DNA of 64,000 nt from Dongia_A sp964542425 (GTDB taxonomy: Bacteria > Pseudomonadota > Alphaproteobacteria > Dongiales > Dongiaceae): assembly GCA_964542425.1 (NCBI GenBank), contig CAZIUB010000044.1:8931-72930 (forward strand). Reading direction: 5' to 3'. Shown piece after piece: positions 1 to 7,843 of the stretch; position 1 is the first letter of the stretch; each line of letters opens with the position of its first letter. A model generated the notes under the pieces. That model was not told the DNA's origin. It worked only from the letters and a program-made list of their open reading frames with translations, and searched no databases. The translations under genes and the position numbers were made by a program.

Positions 1-1032
1 GAACTCGCTGTGATCGCCAAGATAGATGCGGTTCCTGACAATCGCCTTCCGGCGGACCGAGAGATCTCCGGGTGCCCTGCCCTCGCGCCACAAACCGACC
101 ACTTCGGGGCGGACCACGATGACACCGGTTTCGCCCGCCGCCAGTGCCGGCGCCTTGGAATTGACCGGCGCCGAAAGCCGCGTCCCGCCGGCGATCTCGA
201 TCTCGGCCCCGCCCGCCGCGATATTGATCACCCGGCCGGTGAAGAAATTGGATTCGCCGACGAAATCGGCGACGTAACGGCTGGCCGGTGCGTCATAGAG
301 TTCCTGGGGCGTGCCCGATTGCACGATCCGCCCCTCGCGCATGACGGCGATGGTGTCGGACATCGACAGCGCCTCCTCCTGATCGTGGGTGACCAGGATA
401 AAGGTGATTCCGACATCGCGCTGCAGGTTCTGCAATTCGATCTGCATGTCGCGCCGCAGCTTGCGGTCGAGCGCCGCCAGCGGCTCGTCCAGCAACAAGA
501 CCGTCGGCCGGTTGATGAGCGCGCGGGCGAGCGCCACGCGCTGCTGCTGGCCCCCGGATAGTTCCCAGGACCTTCGTGCGTCCATCCCGGGCAGGCGCAC
601 CAGTTCCAGCGCCTCGGCGATGCGGCGCTCGATCTCGCCCCGTTCCATCCTTGGCCGGCGCTGGCGCAGGCCATATCCGACATTCTGCGCCACGTTCATG
701 TGCGGAAACAACGCGTAATGCTGGAACACCATGTTGGCGGGGCGCTGGTAGGCGGGGATGCCGACCATTGATTGTCCGGCGATCTCGACCTCGCCCTCGT
801 CCGGCTGTTCGAAGCCCGCGATCAAGCGCAGGGTTGTGGTCTTGCCGCAGCCGGATGGCCCCAGGAATGAATGGAACGCGCCCTTCCCGATCTCGAAGGA
901 GACGCCATCGACCGCAAGCACCTCGCCGAAGCGCTTGCCGACCGAGCGAAAACGGATATCCGGGTCGAGCGCGACAATTGCTGGATTGGACTCGGATTGC
1001 GACAACTTGTTGAAGCTCCCTGAAGGCCGCAT
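1..1032 (-). CDS. Polyamine-type ABC transporter ATP-binding protein (PotA-like), C-terminus off the window
   Basis: This is the ATPase of an importer of the spermidine/putrescine (PotA/CysA) type; it would sit on the cytoplasmic face of a two-permease channel. Reading the minus strand inward gives an intact frame with Walker A GPSGCGKTT near residues 58-66, the Q-loop region VFQHYALFPHMN, the signature LSGGQQQRVALARAL, Walker B VLLLDEP, and the H-loop VTHDQEEALSMSD. After it comes the start of a C-terminal TOBE-type domain, cut by the left edge at GDHSEF. I took ATG at 1032; a TTG at 1005 with GGGAG ten bases upstream is equally possible. The partner permeases would lie to the left. A PotF-like binding protein lies alone at 41.3 kb. 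The substrate is inferred from family only. Confidence 0.85.
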   Translation of the reverse strand, partial: MRPSGSFNKLSQSESNPAIVALDPDIRFRSVGKRFGEVLAVDGVSFEIGKGAFHSFLGPSGCGKTTTLRLIAGFEQPDEGEVEIAGQSMVGIPAYQRPANMVFQHYALFPHMNVAQNVGYGLRQRRPRMERGEIERRIAEALELVRLPGMDARRSWELSGGQQQRVALARALINRPTVLLLDEPLAALDRKLRRDMQIELQNLQRDVGITFILVTHDQEEALSMSDTIAVMREGRIVQSGTPQELYDAPASRYVADFVGESNFFTGRVINIAAGGAEIEIAGGTRLSAPVNSKAPALAAGETGVIVVRPEVVGLWREGRAPGDLSVRRKAIVRNRIYLGDHSEF

Positions 1033-1128
1033 CACGCGGCCAATGCTCCATCATCTTAGCCCGGCGCCATGATCTGCGGCATTGGTTGATCCATGTATAT
1101 ACCGCCAAAGTGATAGAATCAGCAAAAA

Positions 1129-1944
1129 ATGGCGGAAAGTGGGGTAGGAATGGCATCTCCGGAAGCCGAATGGCATCAGGCCCTGGGCCAGGCCGTGAAT
1201 GCCCTGGAAATGCCCGAGTTTCCAGCAATCCTGGTGGCCGCCTTGCACCATGTCGCGCTGTTCGATTATTGCGTGATTTTTGGTTACGCGGGTTCGGGCC
1301 GGCCCGCCGACCTTTACGACGATTTCGGACCCCGGCGGCGAGACATCTTCGTCAGCGTGTATCAATCGGGACCCTATTTGCTGGACCCCTTCTATCATGC
1401 TTCGCGCCAGCGCATCCAAGCCGGTCTCTATCGATTGCGCGAGCTGGCGCCCGATCGATTTTATCAAAGCGAGTATTACCGGTCCTATTACATCCGGACC
1501 GGGCTTGCCGAGGAGATAGGTTTTGTGATCCATCCCAATGACGCGGCCACCATCGTCATGTCGCTGATGCGGGCGGGGCATCGAACCCTCTTTGCGACGC
1601 GCGAACTCCGCCATCTGCGCGCGGTAGCGCCGGTAATCATCGCCTTGGCTGGGCGTCATTGGCGCGATTTTGCCGAACCCGCGTCGCACGGCGCCCGCCA
1701 CCCCGATCCGGCGATGCTTCCCAGCTTTGAGCTGCCCGGACAGCCGCGTTTGACCCGGCGCGAGGGCGAAGTGGTGTCGCTGGTGTTGCGTGGCCATTCC
1801 TCTGTGGCGATCGCCCAGGAGCTCGGGATCGCCGCCGGTACCGTCAAGATTCACCGCAAGAACATCTACGCCAAGCTCGGCCTTTCCAGCCAGGCGGAGC
1901 TGTTTTCGCTGTTCCTGTCCTCGGTCGCGCGGCCGGGGGATTAA
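1129..1944 (+). CDS. LuxR-family transcriptional regulator
   Basis: This 271-residue regulator has an N-terminal sensing region of about 180 residues and a C-terminal LuxR/FixJ-type DNA-binding domain from about residue 205. That domain begins LTRREGEVVSLVLRGHS and carries the recognition segment AAGTVKIHRKNIYAKLG. The sensing half (for example LYDDFGPRRRD and EYYRSYYIRTGLAEEIG) resembles the unclassified sensor half of other alphaproteobacterial LuxR proteins. It is not a clear autoinducer-binding or phosphoacceptor domain. It is transcribed away from the transporter ATPase across a gap of about 96 bases, so control of that transporter is a reasonable inference. The start is the ATG of AAAAAATGGCGG; a second in-frame ATG lies seven codons on. 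Confidence 0.8.
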   Translation: MAESGVGMASPEAEWHQALGQAVNALEMPEFPAILVAALHHVALFDYCVIFGYAGSGRPADLYDDFGPRRRDIFVSVYQSGPYLLDPFYHASRQRIQAGLYRLRELAPDRFYQSEYYRSYYIRTGLAEEIGFVIHPNDAATIVMSLMRAGHRTLFATRELRHLRAVAPVIIALAGRHWRDFAEPASHGARHPDPAMLPSFELPGQPRLTRREGEVVSLVLRGHSSVAIAQELGIAAGTVKIHRKNIYAKLGLSSQAELFSLFLSSVARPGD

Positions 1945-1986
1945 GACATCATCGGGCCTTGGGCGGGTGCCGGACCCGCCGGATTT

Positions 1987-2700
1987 CTACCCGGCCATCG
2001 CCCGGAAATTGCGATAAAGAATTCGCGCCGCCCTGACGAAACCATCCATCAACGGTTCCGCCTCCTTGGCCAGGCCCTGCAAGGCGTCGGGCCCGCGGGT
2101 CTTGGCCAGCGCCGTTTCGTAGGCGGGAACACTGCCCCAATTGGGGATCGTATCGGGTTCCAATTCGACGTGATATTGCATGCCGATCGCGCGTGGCCCC
2201 ATCCGCATCGCCTGGCATCCGCAGAGCGCCGATTTCGCCAGCACGATTGCTCCTTCCGGCGGTTGGGCGACCCGTACCGAATGCCATTGCAGACAGATTT
2301 GGCGCGAGGGCATTCCGGCCAGAATCGGATCGGCCTTGCCCGCGGGTGTGAGTTCGATCTCCAGGAATCCGACTTCCGGTGGGCGCTGGGGCCCACAGGT
2401 CCCGCCAAGGGCATCGGCCAGCAATTGGTGCCCGAGACAGATGCCCATGAACGGGCGTTGCAACTCGCCGACCCAGCGACGGATGGCGCGTTTTTCCGGC
2501 ACTAGCCAGGGGTGATCATCCACATCCCAGACATCCATCGGGCCGCCCATCACCCAGAGCGCGTCGTAATCCTCCAAGGGCGGGATCGGCTGACCCTCAT
2601 CCAGCTCGATTGCCTGCCAGGCGATTCCGTCTTCGGCGAGGAAACGCCGAAACACGCCTGGATGTTCACAGGCGATGTGCTGAAAGACCAAGAGACGCAC
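1987..2700 (-). CDS. Class I glutamine amidotransferase-domain protein
   Basis: This protein has the class I (triad) glutaminase fold. The nucleophile elbow GICLGHQLLADALGG puts the catalytic Cys near residue 88, and MQYHVELEPDTI near residue 170 holds the His and Glu of the triad. The family includes GMP-synthase-like and gamma-glutamyl hydrolase-like stand-alone enzymes; the acceptor substrate cannot be told from sequence. I chose the GTG start at 2700 (protein beginning MRLLVFQH) because GGAGAAGG stands seven bases upstream and homologues begin this way. An upstream ATG at 2736 would add an unlikely Arg-rich dozen residues. It faces the LuxR gene convergently. Confidence 0.8.
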   Translation of the reverse strand: MRLLVFQHIACEHPGVFRRFLAEDGIAWQAIELDEGQPIPPLEDYDALWVMGGPMDVWDVDDHPWLVPEKRAIRRWVGELQRPFMGICLGHQLLADALGGTCGPQRPPEVGFLEIELTPAGKADPILAGMPSRQICLQWHSVRVAQPPEGAIVLAKSALCGCQAMRMGPRAIGMQYHVELEPDTIPNWGSVPAYETALAKTRGPDALQGLAKEAEPLMDGFVRAARILYRNFRAMAG

Positions 2701-2763
2701 CCTAAACCTTCTCCGTCGATGCATGCCGACGGACAACGAATAGCCGTTGCCGGTTTGAAATCG

Positions 2764-3510
2764 TCATTCGCGCTCCGCCCGCTGGATTGAATCGATCGGC
2801 ATGAGGCCGCTGATCTCCAGCACCATTTTCTCCATGAGCGCGCGGGTGAAATCCTCGCGCGTGTTGGCTGGCAGGACGAAGGAACCCGGCCCCCCGATCA
2901 CTTCCTGCTCGTACATTTCCACCAGCCACGGGCGGCCATTGGGGCCCAGCGATCCGTCCTCGATGATCGCCAGCGCGTTGATGACGATCTTCTCGGCGAT
3001 CGCCTGGTCGCGCGCGAGCGGTGCGGGATGCAGGCTTTGCGCGTCGGGATTATCGCCAGATACATCAATTATCTTGCGTTGCGGCTGGCACGGGCAATCG
3101 GCGATCATCTGGGCGGCAAGGTCGATGCCGTCGCCGATCGCGTTCCAGGTGTGGCGCGAGCGGGGTGCCGTGAGAAGCGCCTGGGCGAAGACCTCGGCGC
3201 CCTGGGGCCCGTCGACGATCTTCCAATCGACCACGGTCTGTGCCAGGCCCGGCGAGCCCCATTCGACATAGGCGAGTGCTATTCGCCGTTGACGGCCGCC
3301 GCGGATGGCGCCCAGCACGGTCGGATCCTTGATCGCCTGGGCGATGCCTTGCTTCTGCAACTGGAACTCATCCTCCTCGATCGATAGCGAGGCATCGACC
3401 AGGAGCACCAGCGCCACGTCGACCGGGGGGTCCTGGGCACGGGCGGATTCCGAAGCAACCAGCGCGGCAAGGCCCAAGATCAGTGAACCGGCGAGACGCG
3501 AAATATCCAC
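2764..3510 (-). CDS. DUF1194 / von Willebrand A-like secreted protein
   Basis: This 248-residue protein has an N-terminal signal peptide (hydrophobic stretch SLILGLAALVASES, cleavage near ARA-QDPP) and so should be periplasmic. The body matches the DUF1194 family, a von Willebrand factor A-like fold. VALVLLVDASLSIEEDEF carries the DxSxS metal-ion-dependent adhesion-site motif, and later segments (NAIGDGIDLA, KIIDVSGDNPD) fit the remaining metal-site loops. The function of DUF1194 is not established. It is followed six bases later by arfB on the same strand. Confidence 0.8.
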   Translation of the reverse strand: MDISRLAGSLILGLAALVASESARAQDPPVDVALVLLVDASLSIEEDEFQLQKQGIAQAIKDPTVLGAIRGGRQRRIALAYVEWGSPGLAQTVVDWKIVDGPQGAEVFAQALLTAPRSRHTWNAIGDGIDLAAQMIADCPCQPQRKIIDVSGDNPDAQSLHPAPLARDQAIAEKIVINALAIIEDGSLGPNGRPWLVEMYEQEVIGGPGSFVLPANTREDFTRALMEKMVLEISGLMPIDSIQRAERE

Positions 3511-3516
3511 TGGCGC

Positions 3517-3948
3517 CTAGCCCTCGTCCGATATCTGGCCGCGCATTCGTTTGATCTTGGCGCGGTGCTGTTTGCCCTCGGCACGCCTGCGCATGGCGGC
3601 GGGACCGGGCCTGGTCGGGCGACGGGGCGTTGGGCGCTCGGCCGCCCGGCGGATGAGGTTCAGCAATCGCTCCAGCGCGTCTTCGCGGTTCATCTCCTGC
3701 GATCGGTGGCGCCTGGCGGTGATGACGATAACCCCCAGCTTGCTCGCCGCCGACCCGGCCAGCGCCAGCAGCCGATCGCGCAGCTCCTCGGGCAGGGATG
3801 GCGAATGACGCGCGTCGAAGCGGAGTTGTGCGGCACTCGCCACCTTGTTCACGTTCTGCCCGCCCGGACCGCCGGCGCGGATGAATGTGAAGGTGATCTC
3901 GCCTTCGTCGAGCGAAAAATGGCGATTGACCTTGATCATGGTGGCCAA
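3517..3948 (-). CDS. arfB: ArfB-type peptidyl-tRNA hydrolase (ribosome rescue)
   Basis: ArfB/YaeJ releases peptides from ribosomes stalled on truncated mRNA. The RF-1 domain has the catalytic motif AGGPGGQNVNKVAS near residues 26-39. The tail is Lys/Arg-rich (PTPRRPTRPG, then GKQHRAKIKRMRGQ), as needed for insertion into the empty mRNA channel. The length of 143 residues is typical for ArfB and far short of a full release factor. Either ATG at the N-terminus (MATM or MIKV) could be used. Confidence 0.9.
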   Translation of the reverse strand: MATMIKVNRHFSLDEGEITFTFIRAGGPGGQNVNKVASAAQLRFDARHSPSLPEELRDRLLALAGSAASKLGVIVITARRHRSQEMNREDALERLLNLIRRAAERPTPRRPTRPGPAAMRRRAEGKQHRAKIKRMRGQISDEG

Positions 3949-4027
3949 GCCTAGCGGGAGACGGCTGGATTGTCAGTGCCCTTACGCCGGTTTAGGATCG
4001 ATTGAAGGGTCTCAAAGGGAATAATCG

Positions 4028-4687
4028 ATGATCGATTGGCTGGCGCGTTCCGAACAGGTCAAGATTTTCATCGACCAAACGATGTCGATCGAGGGGGAGG
4101 TGGCGCGCGCGCTCCGCGCCGAAACCGCCAAGCTGCCCCAATCCATGATGCAATCGCGTCCGGAACAGGCGGCGTTCCTGCAATTCATGGTTCGGCTCAT
4201 CGGCGCTGGGCGCGTGATCGAAATCGGCGTCTTTACCGGGGGCGGCACACTCGCCATGGCGCTGGCCTTGCCCGAGGACGGGCGGATCATCGCCTGCGAC
4301 GTTAGCGCCGAATGGACCGCGATCGGAAGGCGGCATTGGGCGGCGGCGGGGGTCTTGGGGAAAATCGACCTTCGCCTGGCGCCGGCCGGGGAAACGCTTG
4401 CCAAACTCCTGAAAGAGGGCGGCGCGGGCAAGTTCGACATGGCCTTCATCGACGCCGACAAGACCGGCTATGACCAATATTACGAGGCCTGTCTCAAGCT
4501 GGTGCGCAAGCACGGGCTGATCGTGCTCGACAACATGCTATGGTCGGGCAATGTCGCCGATCCCGACCACCACGATGCCGACACCGATGCCTTGCGCGCC
4601 CTCAACCTCAAGATCCGTGGCGATTCCAGGATCGATTGGGCGCTGCTTTCCGCCGATGACGGAATCATGCTGGCGCGCGTGCGGTGA
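4028..4687 (+). CDS. Class I SAM-dependent O-methyltransferase
   Basis: This 219-residue protein belongs to the caffeoyl-CoA/catechol O-methyltransferase-like family (methyltransferase_3). The SAM-binding glycine motif is VIEIGVFTGGGTLAMALALP near residues 60-80. Metal- and substrate-site signatures are FDMAFIDADKTGYDQYYE and GLIVLDNMLWSGNVADP, the latter carrying the Asp-Asn pair that coordinates the divalent cation. It is a cytoplasmic enzyme whose acceptor is not identifiable. It stands alone between arfB (convergent side) and the tRNA gene. Confidence 0.85.
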   Translation: MIDWLARSEQVKIFIDQTMSIEGEVARALRAETAKLPQSMMQSRPEQAAFLQFMVRLIGAGRVIEIGVFTGGGTLAMALALPEDGRIIACDVSAEWTAIGRRHWAAAGVLGKIDLRLAPAGETLAKLLKEGGAGKFDMAFIDADKTGYDQYYEACLKLVRKHGLIVLDNMLWSGNVADPDHHDADTDALRALNLKIRGDSRIDWALLSADDGIMLARVR

Positions 4688-4724
4688 GGGAACGGGCGAA
4701 CGCGCCGATTCCGGGCGGGGCATG

Positions 4725-4753
4725 CTGACTTTGGCAATCGGTGCTGCTATAAA
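4725..4753 (+). promoter_or_regulatory. Putative promoter of tRNA-Arg
   Basis: A -35-like CTGACT at 4725-4730 and a -10 box TATAAA at 4748-4753 are separated by 17 bases, and the mature tRNA begins 13 bases later. The match to the -35 consensus is partial (TTGACA in the ideal), but the spacing and TATAAA are good. Confidence 0.55.
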
Positions 4754-4766
4754 AGCCGCCCAGGCT

Positions 4767-4843
4767 GACCCCGTAGCTCAGCAGGATAGAGCGTCGGTTT
4801 CCTAAACCGCAGGTCGGAGGTTCGAATCCTCTCGGGGTCGCCA
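4767..4843 (+). tRNA. tRNA-Arg (CCU anticodon)
   Basis: The gene has a 7-bp acceptor stem (GACCCCG with CGGGGTC), a D-arm GCTC...GAGC, an anticodon loop TTCCTAA with anticodon CCT, a T-arm with TTCGAAT in its loop, discriminator G and an encoded CCA. It decodes AGG. The anticodon-stem closing pair is T/C by my alignment, so the stem has four good pairs. No second tRNA and no integrase are adjacent. Confidence 0.95.
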
Positions 4844-4972
4844 ATTGCCAATGTGTCCGGTCCGACCCAATGCCCCATCGCGCGCCGCTGGCCTATTGCC
4901 AACTTTCGTTGAGCCATGGGCGAAGGTCATGTATCACCTCCTTGGAAAGCTGACACTGGGAGAACATGAGCG

Positions 4973-6493
4973 ATGATCCGCACCGGCCAACAATACATCG
5001 AATCGATCCGCGACGGTCGCCTGGTCTATGTCAACGGCGAGCGGGTGAAGGATGTCCCGACCCACCCGATGTTCAGGCCGTTGGTCGAGATCCGCGCCCG
5101 CGTTTACGACATGCAGCACGAGGTGGCGACAAGCGAGATCATGACCTATGCCGAGGGCGCCGAGCGCTTCGCCATCGCGCTCAAACTGCCGCACACCGAG
5201 CGCGATTGGTGGGACAAGAGGCGCGCGACCGATGCCGTATTCGAGGACATCAAGGGCGTGGTCACGCGCGTGGGCGACGAGACCGTGGGCGAGATGTGGT
5301 CGCTGTTCGACGGCCAGGACATCCTGAATGAGGTCGATCCGCAATTCTCCGAGAACATCAAGCGCCATATCGACCGGGTCATCAGCCGCGACCCGTTTCA
5401 CGTGTCGGCCAACACCGATCCCAAGGGCGATCGCTCCAAGCGCCCGCAGGATCAGGACCCGGACATGCTGCTGCACGTGGTCAAGGAGACCGACAAGGGG
5501 ATCATCGTGCGTGGCGCCAAATACGAGACGGCGGCCGCTTACGCCAACCAGGCCTTCACCAAGCCGACGATCGCCAATTGGGGCGATTCGCAATTGTCCG
5601 ATTACGCGGTCGGATTCATCTGTGATCTGGGCTCGCCCAATGTGCACATGATCTGCCGAACCGGGTTTGCCGGGCGGGCACCGATCGAGGATTATCCGCT
5701 TTCCAACCGCTTCGACGAGGTGGATTCGCTGGTCGTGTTCGACAACGTGCTGATCCCGTGGGAGAACGTGCTGTTCTACCGACATACCAGGGCCGCGAGC
5801 TTCATCCGCGCCACTCTCCACCGCTACAGCGCCTTTGCCTTCGTGCAAAGGAGCCTGAAAGTGGCCGACATGATGATCGGGGCGGCGTTGTTCAACGTGC
5901 GCCAGACCGGGCTCGACAAGCAACAAGCGGTGCAGGAGAAGCTGGCCGAACTCGCGGTCTATCGCGAGGGGATCAACGCGCATCTGACGGCCGCCATCAC
6001 CTTGGCCGAGCAAAGCCCGCGCGGGCTTCTCATGCCCAACCAGTCGCTGCTCTATACCGGGCGCGTGCACGCTTGCACCGGGCTCCCCAAGGCCATGCAT
6101 CTCGCCCGCGAATTGTGCGGCGGGCAGATCTGCGTCACGCCCGATTTCGCCGCCTTCAAGGACGAAGAGGCGGGGTCGTGGCTGGAAAAATTCTACACCG
6201 TCAATTCGGATTGGGTCGCCGACGATCGGCGCCGGCTGCTGGCCTTCGCGCGCGATCTCTTGAATTCAGATTACGCCGGCCACCGCCTGACCTTCCAATT
6301 ATTCGCCCAATCGCCACCCTTCGCGCATCTGGGCGCGGTCTATCGCAGTTTCGATTGGGAGGGCGCCTTGGATTTCGCGGGCAAATCGGCGGGCCTCTCG
6401 GATAAGTTGAGGGTCCAGACCAAGCGCGCGGCCGGCGATGGGGCGGTGGCCAAATACTATGCCGAGCGCCCCGCGCGTAGCGCCGCGGAATGA
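4973..6493 (+). CDS. HpaB-type FADH2-dependent monooxygenase
   Basis: This 506-residue protein belongs to the 4-hydroxyphenylacetate 3-hydroxylase / PvcC / pyrrole-2-carboxylate oxygenase family. These hydroxylate aromatic or heteroaromatic rings using reduced FAD from a separate reductase. The family start MIRTGQQYIESIRDGR is present. Also seen are the acyl-CoA-dehydrogenase-like middle domain (FDEVDSLVVFDNVLIPWENV), the C-terminal four-helix region and LPKAMHLARELCGGQIC. The start has GGGAG just upstream of two close ATGs; the family N-terminus fixes the second. It opens a co-directional run with RidA, DUF1028 and a trimethylamine-dehydrogenase-like flavoprotein. No flavin reductase of the HpaC type is seen nearby. 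Confidence 0.88.
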   Translation: MIRTGQQYIESIRDGRLVYVNGERVKDVPTHPMFRPLVEIRARVYDMQHEVATSEIMTYAEGAERFAIALKLPHTERDWWDKRRATDAVFEDIKGVVTRVGDETVGEMWSLFDGQDILNEVDPQFSENIKRHIDRVISRDPFHVSANTDPKGDRSKRPQDQDPDMLLHVVKETDKGIIVRGAKYETAAAYANQAFTKPTIANWGDSQLSDYAVGFICDLGSPNVHMICRTGFAGRAPIEDYPLSNRFDEVDSLVVFDNVLIPWENVLFYRHTRAASFIRATLHRYSAFAFVQRSLKVADMMIGAALFNVRQTGLDKQQAVQEKLAELAVYREGINAHLTAAITLAEQSPRGLLMPNQSLLYTGRVHACTGLPKAMHLARELCGGQICVTPDFAAFKDEEAGSWLEKFYTVNSDWVADDRRRLLAFARDLLNSDYAGHRLTFQLFAQSPPFAHLGAVYRSFDWEGALDFAGKSAGLSDKLRVQTKRAAGDGAVAKYYAERPARSAAE

Positions 6494-6553
6494 GGCAACG
6501 CGCAGTGCCGCGGAATGAGGCAGCAGGATCATCGAGACCAAGGAGACGATCGA

Positions 6554-7006
6554 GTGGCGCATAAAAGGATTCGAAAGTTCAATACCAGGGACACCTATCC
6601 CGAACAGAAACTCGACAACGATCTCTGCCAGGCGGTCGTCGCCGGCGACACCATCTATTTGAGGGGCCAGGTGGGCCAGGATTTGGACACCCGGAAATCC
6701 CTACATGTCGGCGACGCCGGCAAGCAGGCAGACCAAGCGATGGCCAACATCGAGATGCTGCTGAAGGAATGCGGCAGCGAACTCGGCCACATCGTCAAGA
6801 TCGTGGTCTATCTGACCGACATCCGCCATCGCGAGGCGGTCTATCGCGCCATCGGCGAATGGCTGAAGGGTGTGTTCCCGTGCTCGACCGGCCTCGTCGT
6901 CCAGGCGCTCGCCCGGCCGGAATGGGTGGTCGAGATCGACGCCACCGCCGTCATTCCCAAGGGATACAAGCGCGCGCGAAAGAAATCGAGAAGGGCGCGG
7001 CCATGA
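6554..7006 (+). CDS. RidA/YjgF family enamine/imine deaminase-like protein
   Basis: RidA-family trimers hydrolyse reactive enamine/imine intermediates, or act in catabolic pathways as dedicated deaminases. Seen here: DTIYLRGQVGQDLDT, a central helix ADQAMANIEMLLKECG, and the strand VKIVVYLTDIRHREAVYRA followed by ALARPEWVVEIDATAVIP. The usual active-site Arg region of archetypal RidA is not clearly conserved, which points to a catabolic-pathway subfamily. I chose the GTG at 6554 because AGGAG lies about ten bases upstream. Its stop overlaps the next start (ATGA), so translation with the DUF1028 gene is coupled. Confidence 0.85.
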   Translation: MAHKRIRKFNTRDTYPEQKLDNDLCQAVVAGDTIYLRGQVGQDLDTRKSLHVGDAGKQADQAMANIEMLLKECGSELGHIVKIVVYLTDIRHREAVYRAIGEWLKGVFPCSTGLVVQALARPEWVVEIDATAVIPKGYKRARKKSRRARP

Positions 7007-7677
7007 CCTTTTCGATCGCCGCGCGCTGTCCCACGACCGGCATGCTCGGGATCGCGATTTCCTCGTCTTCGCCGGCGGTGGCGGCGCGCTGCGCCCATGT
7101 GCGGGCCAAGGTGGGCGCGGTCTGCTCGCAGAACATCACCGATCCCAGCCTGGGGCCGCGCGCACTCTCGCTGATGGGTGAGGGTGCCGGGGCGCAAGCA
7201 GCGTTGGAAACCCTCCGGCGCTTGCAACCCAATCTCGAATACCGGCAATTGGTCCTGGTCGATGCCGAGGGCAAGACCGCATCGCATTCGGGCGCGCGCA
7301 CGCTCGGCATTCATGGTTCGGCGCAAGGAGATAATGTGGCCGCCGCCGGCAATCTACTCAAGGACAAGGCGGTGCCTTCCCGCATGGTGGAAGCTTTCAC
7401 GCGCGCGACGGGGCATCTCGCGGATAGGCTCCTGGTCGCGATGCTGGCCGCCTTGGAGGCCGGCGGCGAGGAGGGGCCGGTGCATTCCGCCGGACTGCTG
7501 ATTGCCGGCGAGGTTTCCTGGCCCATCGCCGATCTGCGTATCGATTGGACCGATTCCGATCCGATCGCGGAACTGGAAAAACTGTGGGCAATCTACGAGC
7601 CCCAGCTCGAAGCTTACGTGACCCGTGCCCTCGATCCCTCCCAGGCGCCCAATTTCGGCGTGCCTGGGGATCGCTGA
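7003..7677 (+). CDS. DUF1028 family protein (Ntn-hydrolase-like)
   Basis: DUF1028 proteins have a predicted Ntn-hydrolase fold and occur in catabolic clusters with RidA and amidohydrolases. The start MTFSIAARCPTTGMLGIAIS is the family signature, followed by AVAARCAHVRAKVGAVCSQN and a region ALETLRRLQPNLEYRQLVLVD. The gene overlaps the RidA stop by four bases. Family-A repeat copy A1 begins eight bases after its stop. The enzymatic activity of DUF1028 is not established. Confidence 0.85.
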   Translation: MTFSIAARCPTTGMLGIAISSSSPAVAARCAHVRAKVGAVCSQNITDPSLGPRALSLMGEGAGAQAALETLRRLQPNLEYRQLVLVDAEGKTASHSGARTLGIHGSAQGDNVAAAGNLLKDKAVPSRMVEAFTRATGHLADRLLVAMLAALEAGGEEGPVHSAGLLIAGEVSWPIADLRIDWTDSDPIAELEKLWAIYEPQLEAYVTRALDPSQAPNFGVPGDR

Positions 7678-7684
7678 GGCCAGT

Positions 7685-7830
7685 GCCAACTTTCGAAACG
7701 GCGTGATCCATGAAACGCTCCGGTGCTTCCACGAAAGTCGGGCCACATGTTGCCCAATGATGAGTCTCCCGCCGGCGGTTGCGGGCAGCGTCATTTGGCT
7801 CGATCAGCCAGCCACGACGGCGGGTACTAG
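7685..7830 (+). repeat. Family-A bipartite palindromic repeat, copy A1
   Basis: First module: GCCAACTTTCG at 7685 pairs with CGAAAGTCGGGC about 45 bases on, with GCGT/ACGC arms inside. Second module: GATGAGTCTCCCGCC...GACGGCGGGTACTAG, with TGGCT/AGCCA inside. The copy carries ACTTTCGAA-N6-TGA and a 16-codon mini-ORF (MKRSGASTKVGPHVAQ). It lies between the DUF1028 stop and the start of the next oxidoreductase gene, whose ATG is 14 bases after the repeat end. Confidence 0.85.
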
Positions 7831-7843
7831 GCGTCCCGAAAAA

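Noticed and set aside
293..1228. Long minus-strand frame overlapping the left-edge ABC ATPase
   Set aside because: It is a shadow frame: the true ATPase motifs (GPSGCGKTT, LSGGQQQR) lie in another frame that runs off the window.
4884..4960. CCAACTTTCG downstream of tRNA-Arg, possible eighth family-A copy
   Set aside because: Only the first ten bases match; the second arm and all of module 2 are missing, so chance or a heavily decayed remnant cannot be separated.
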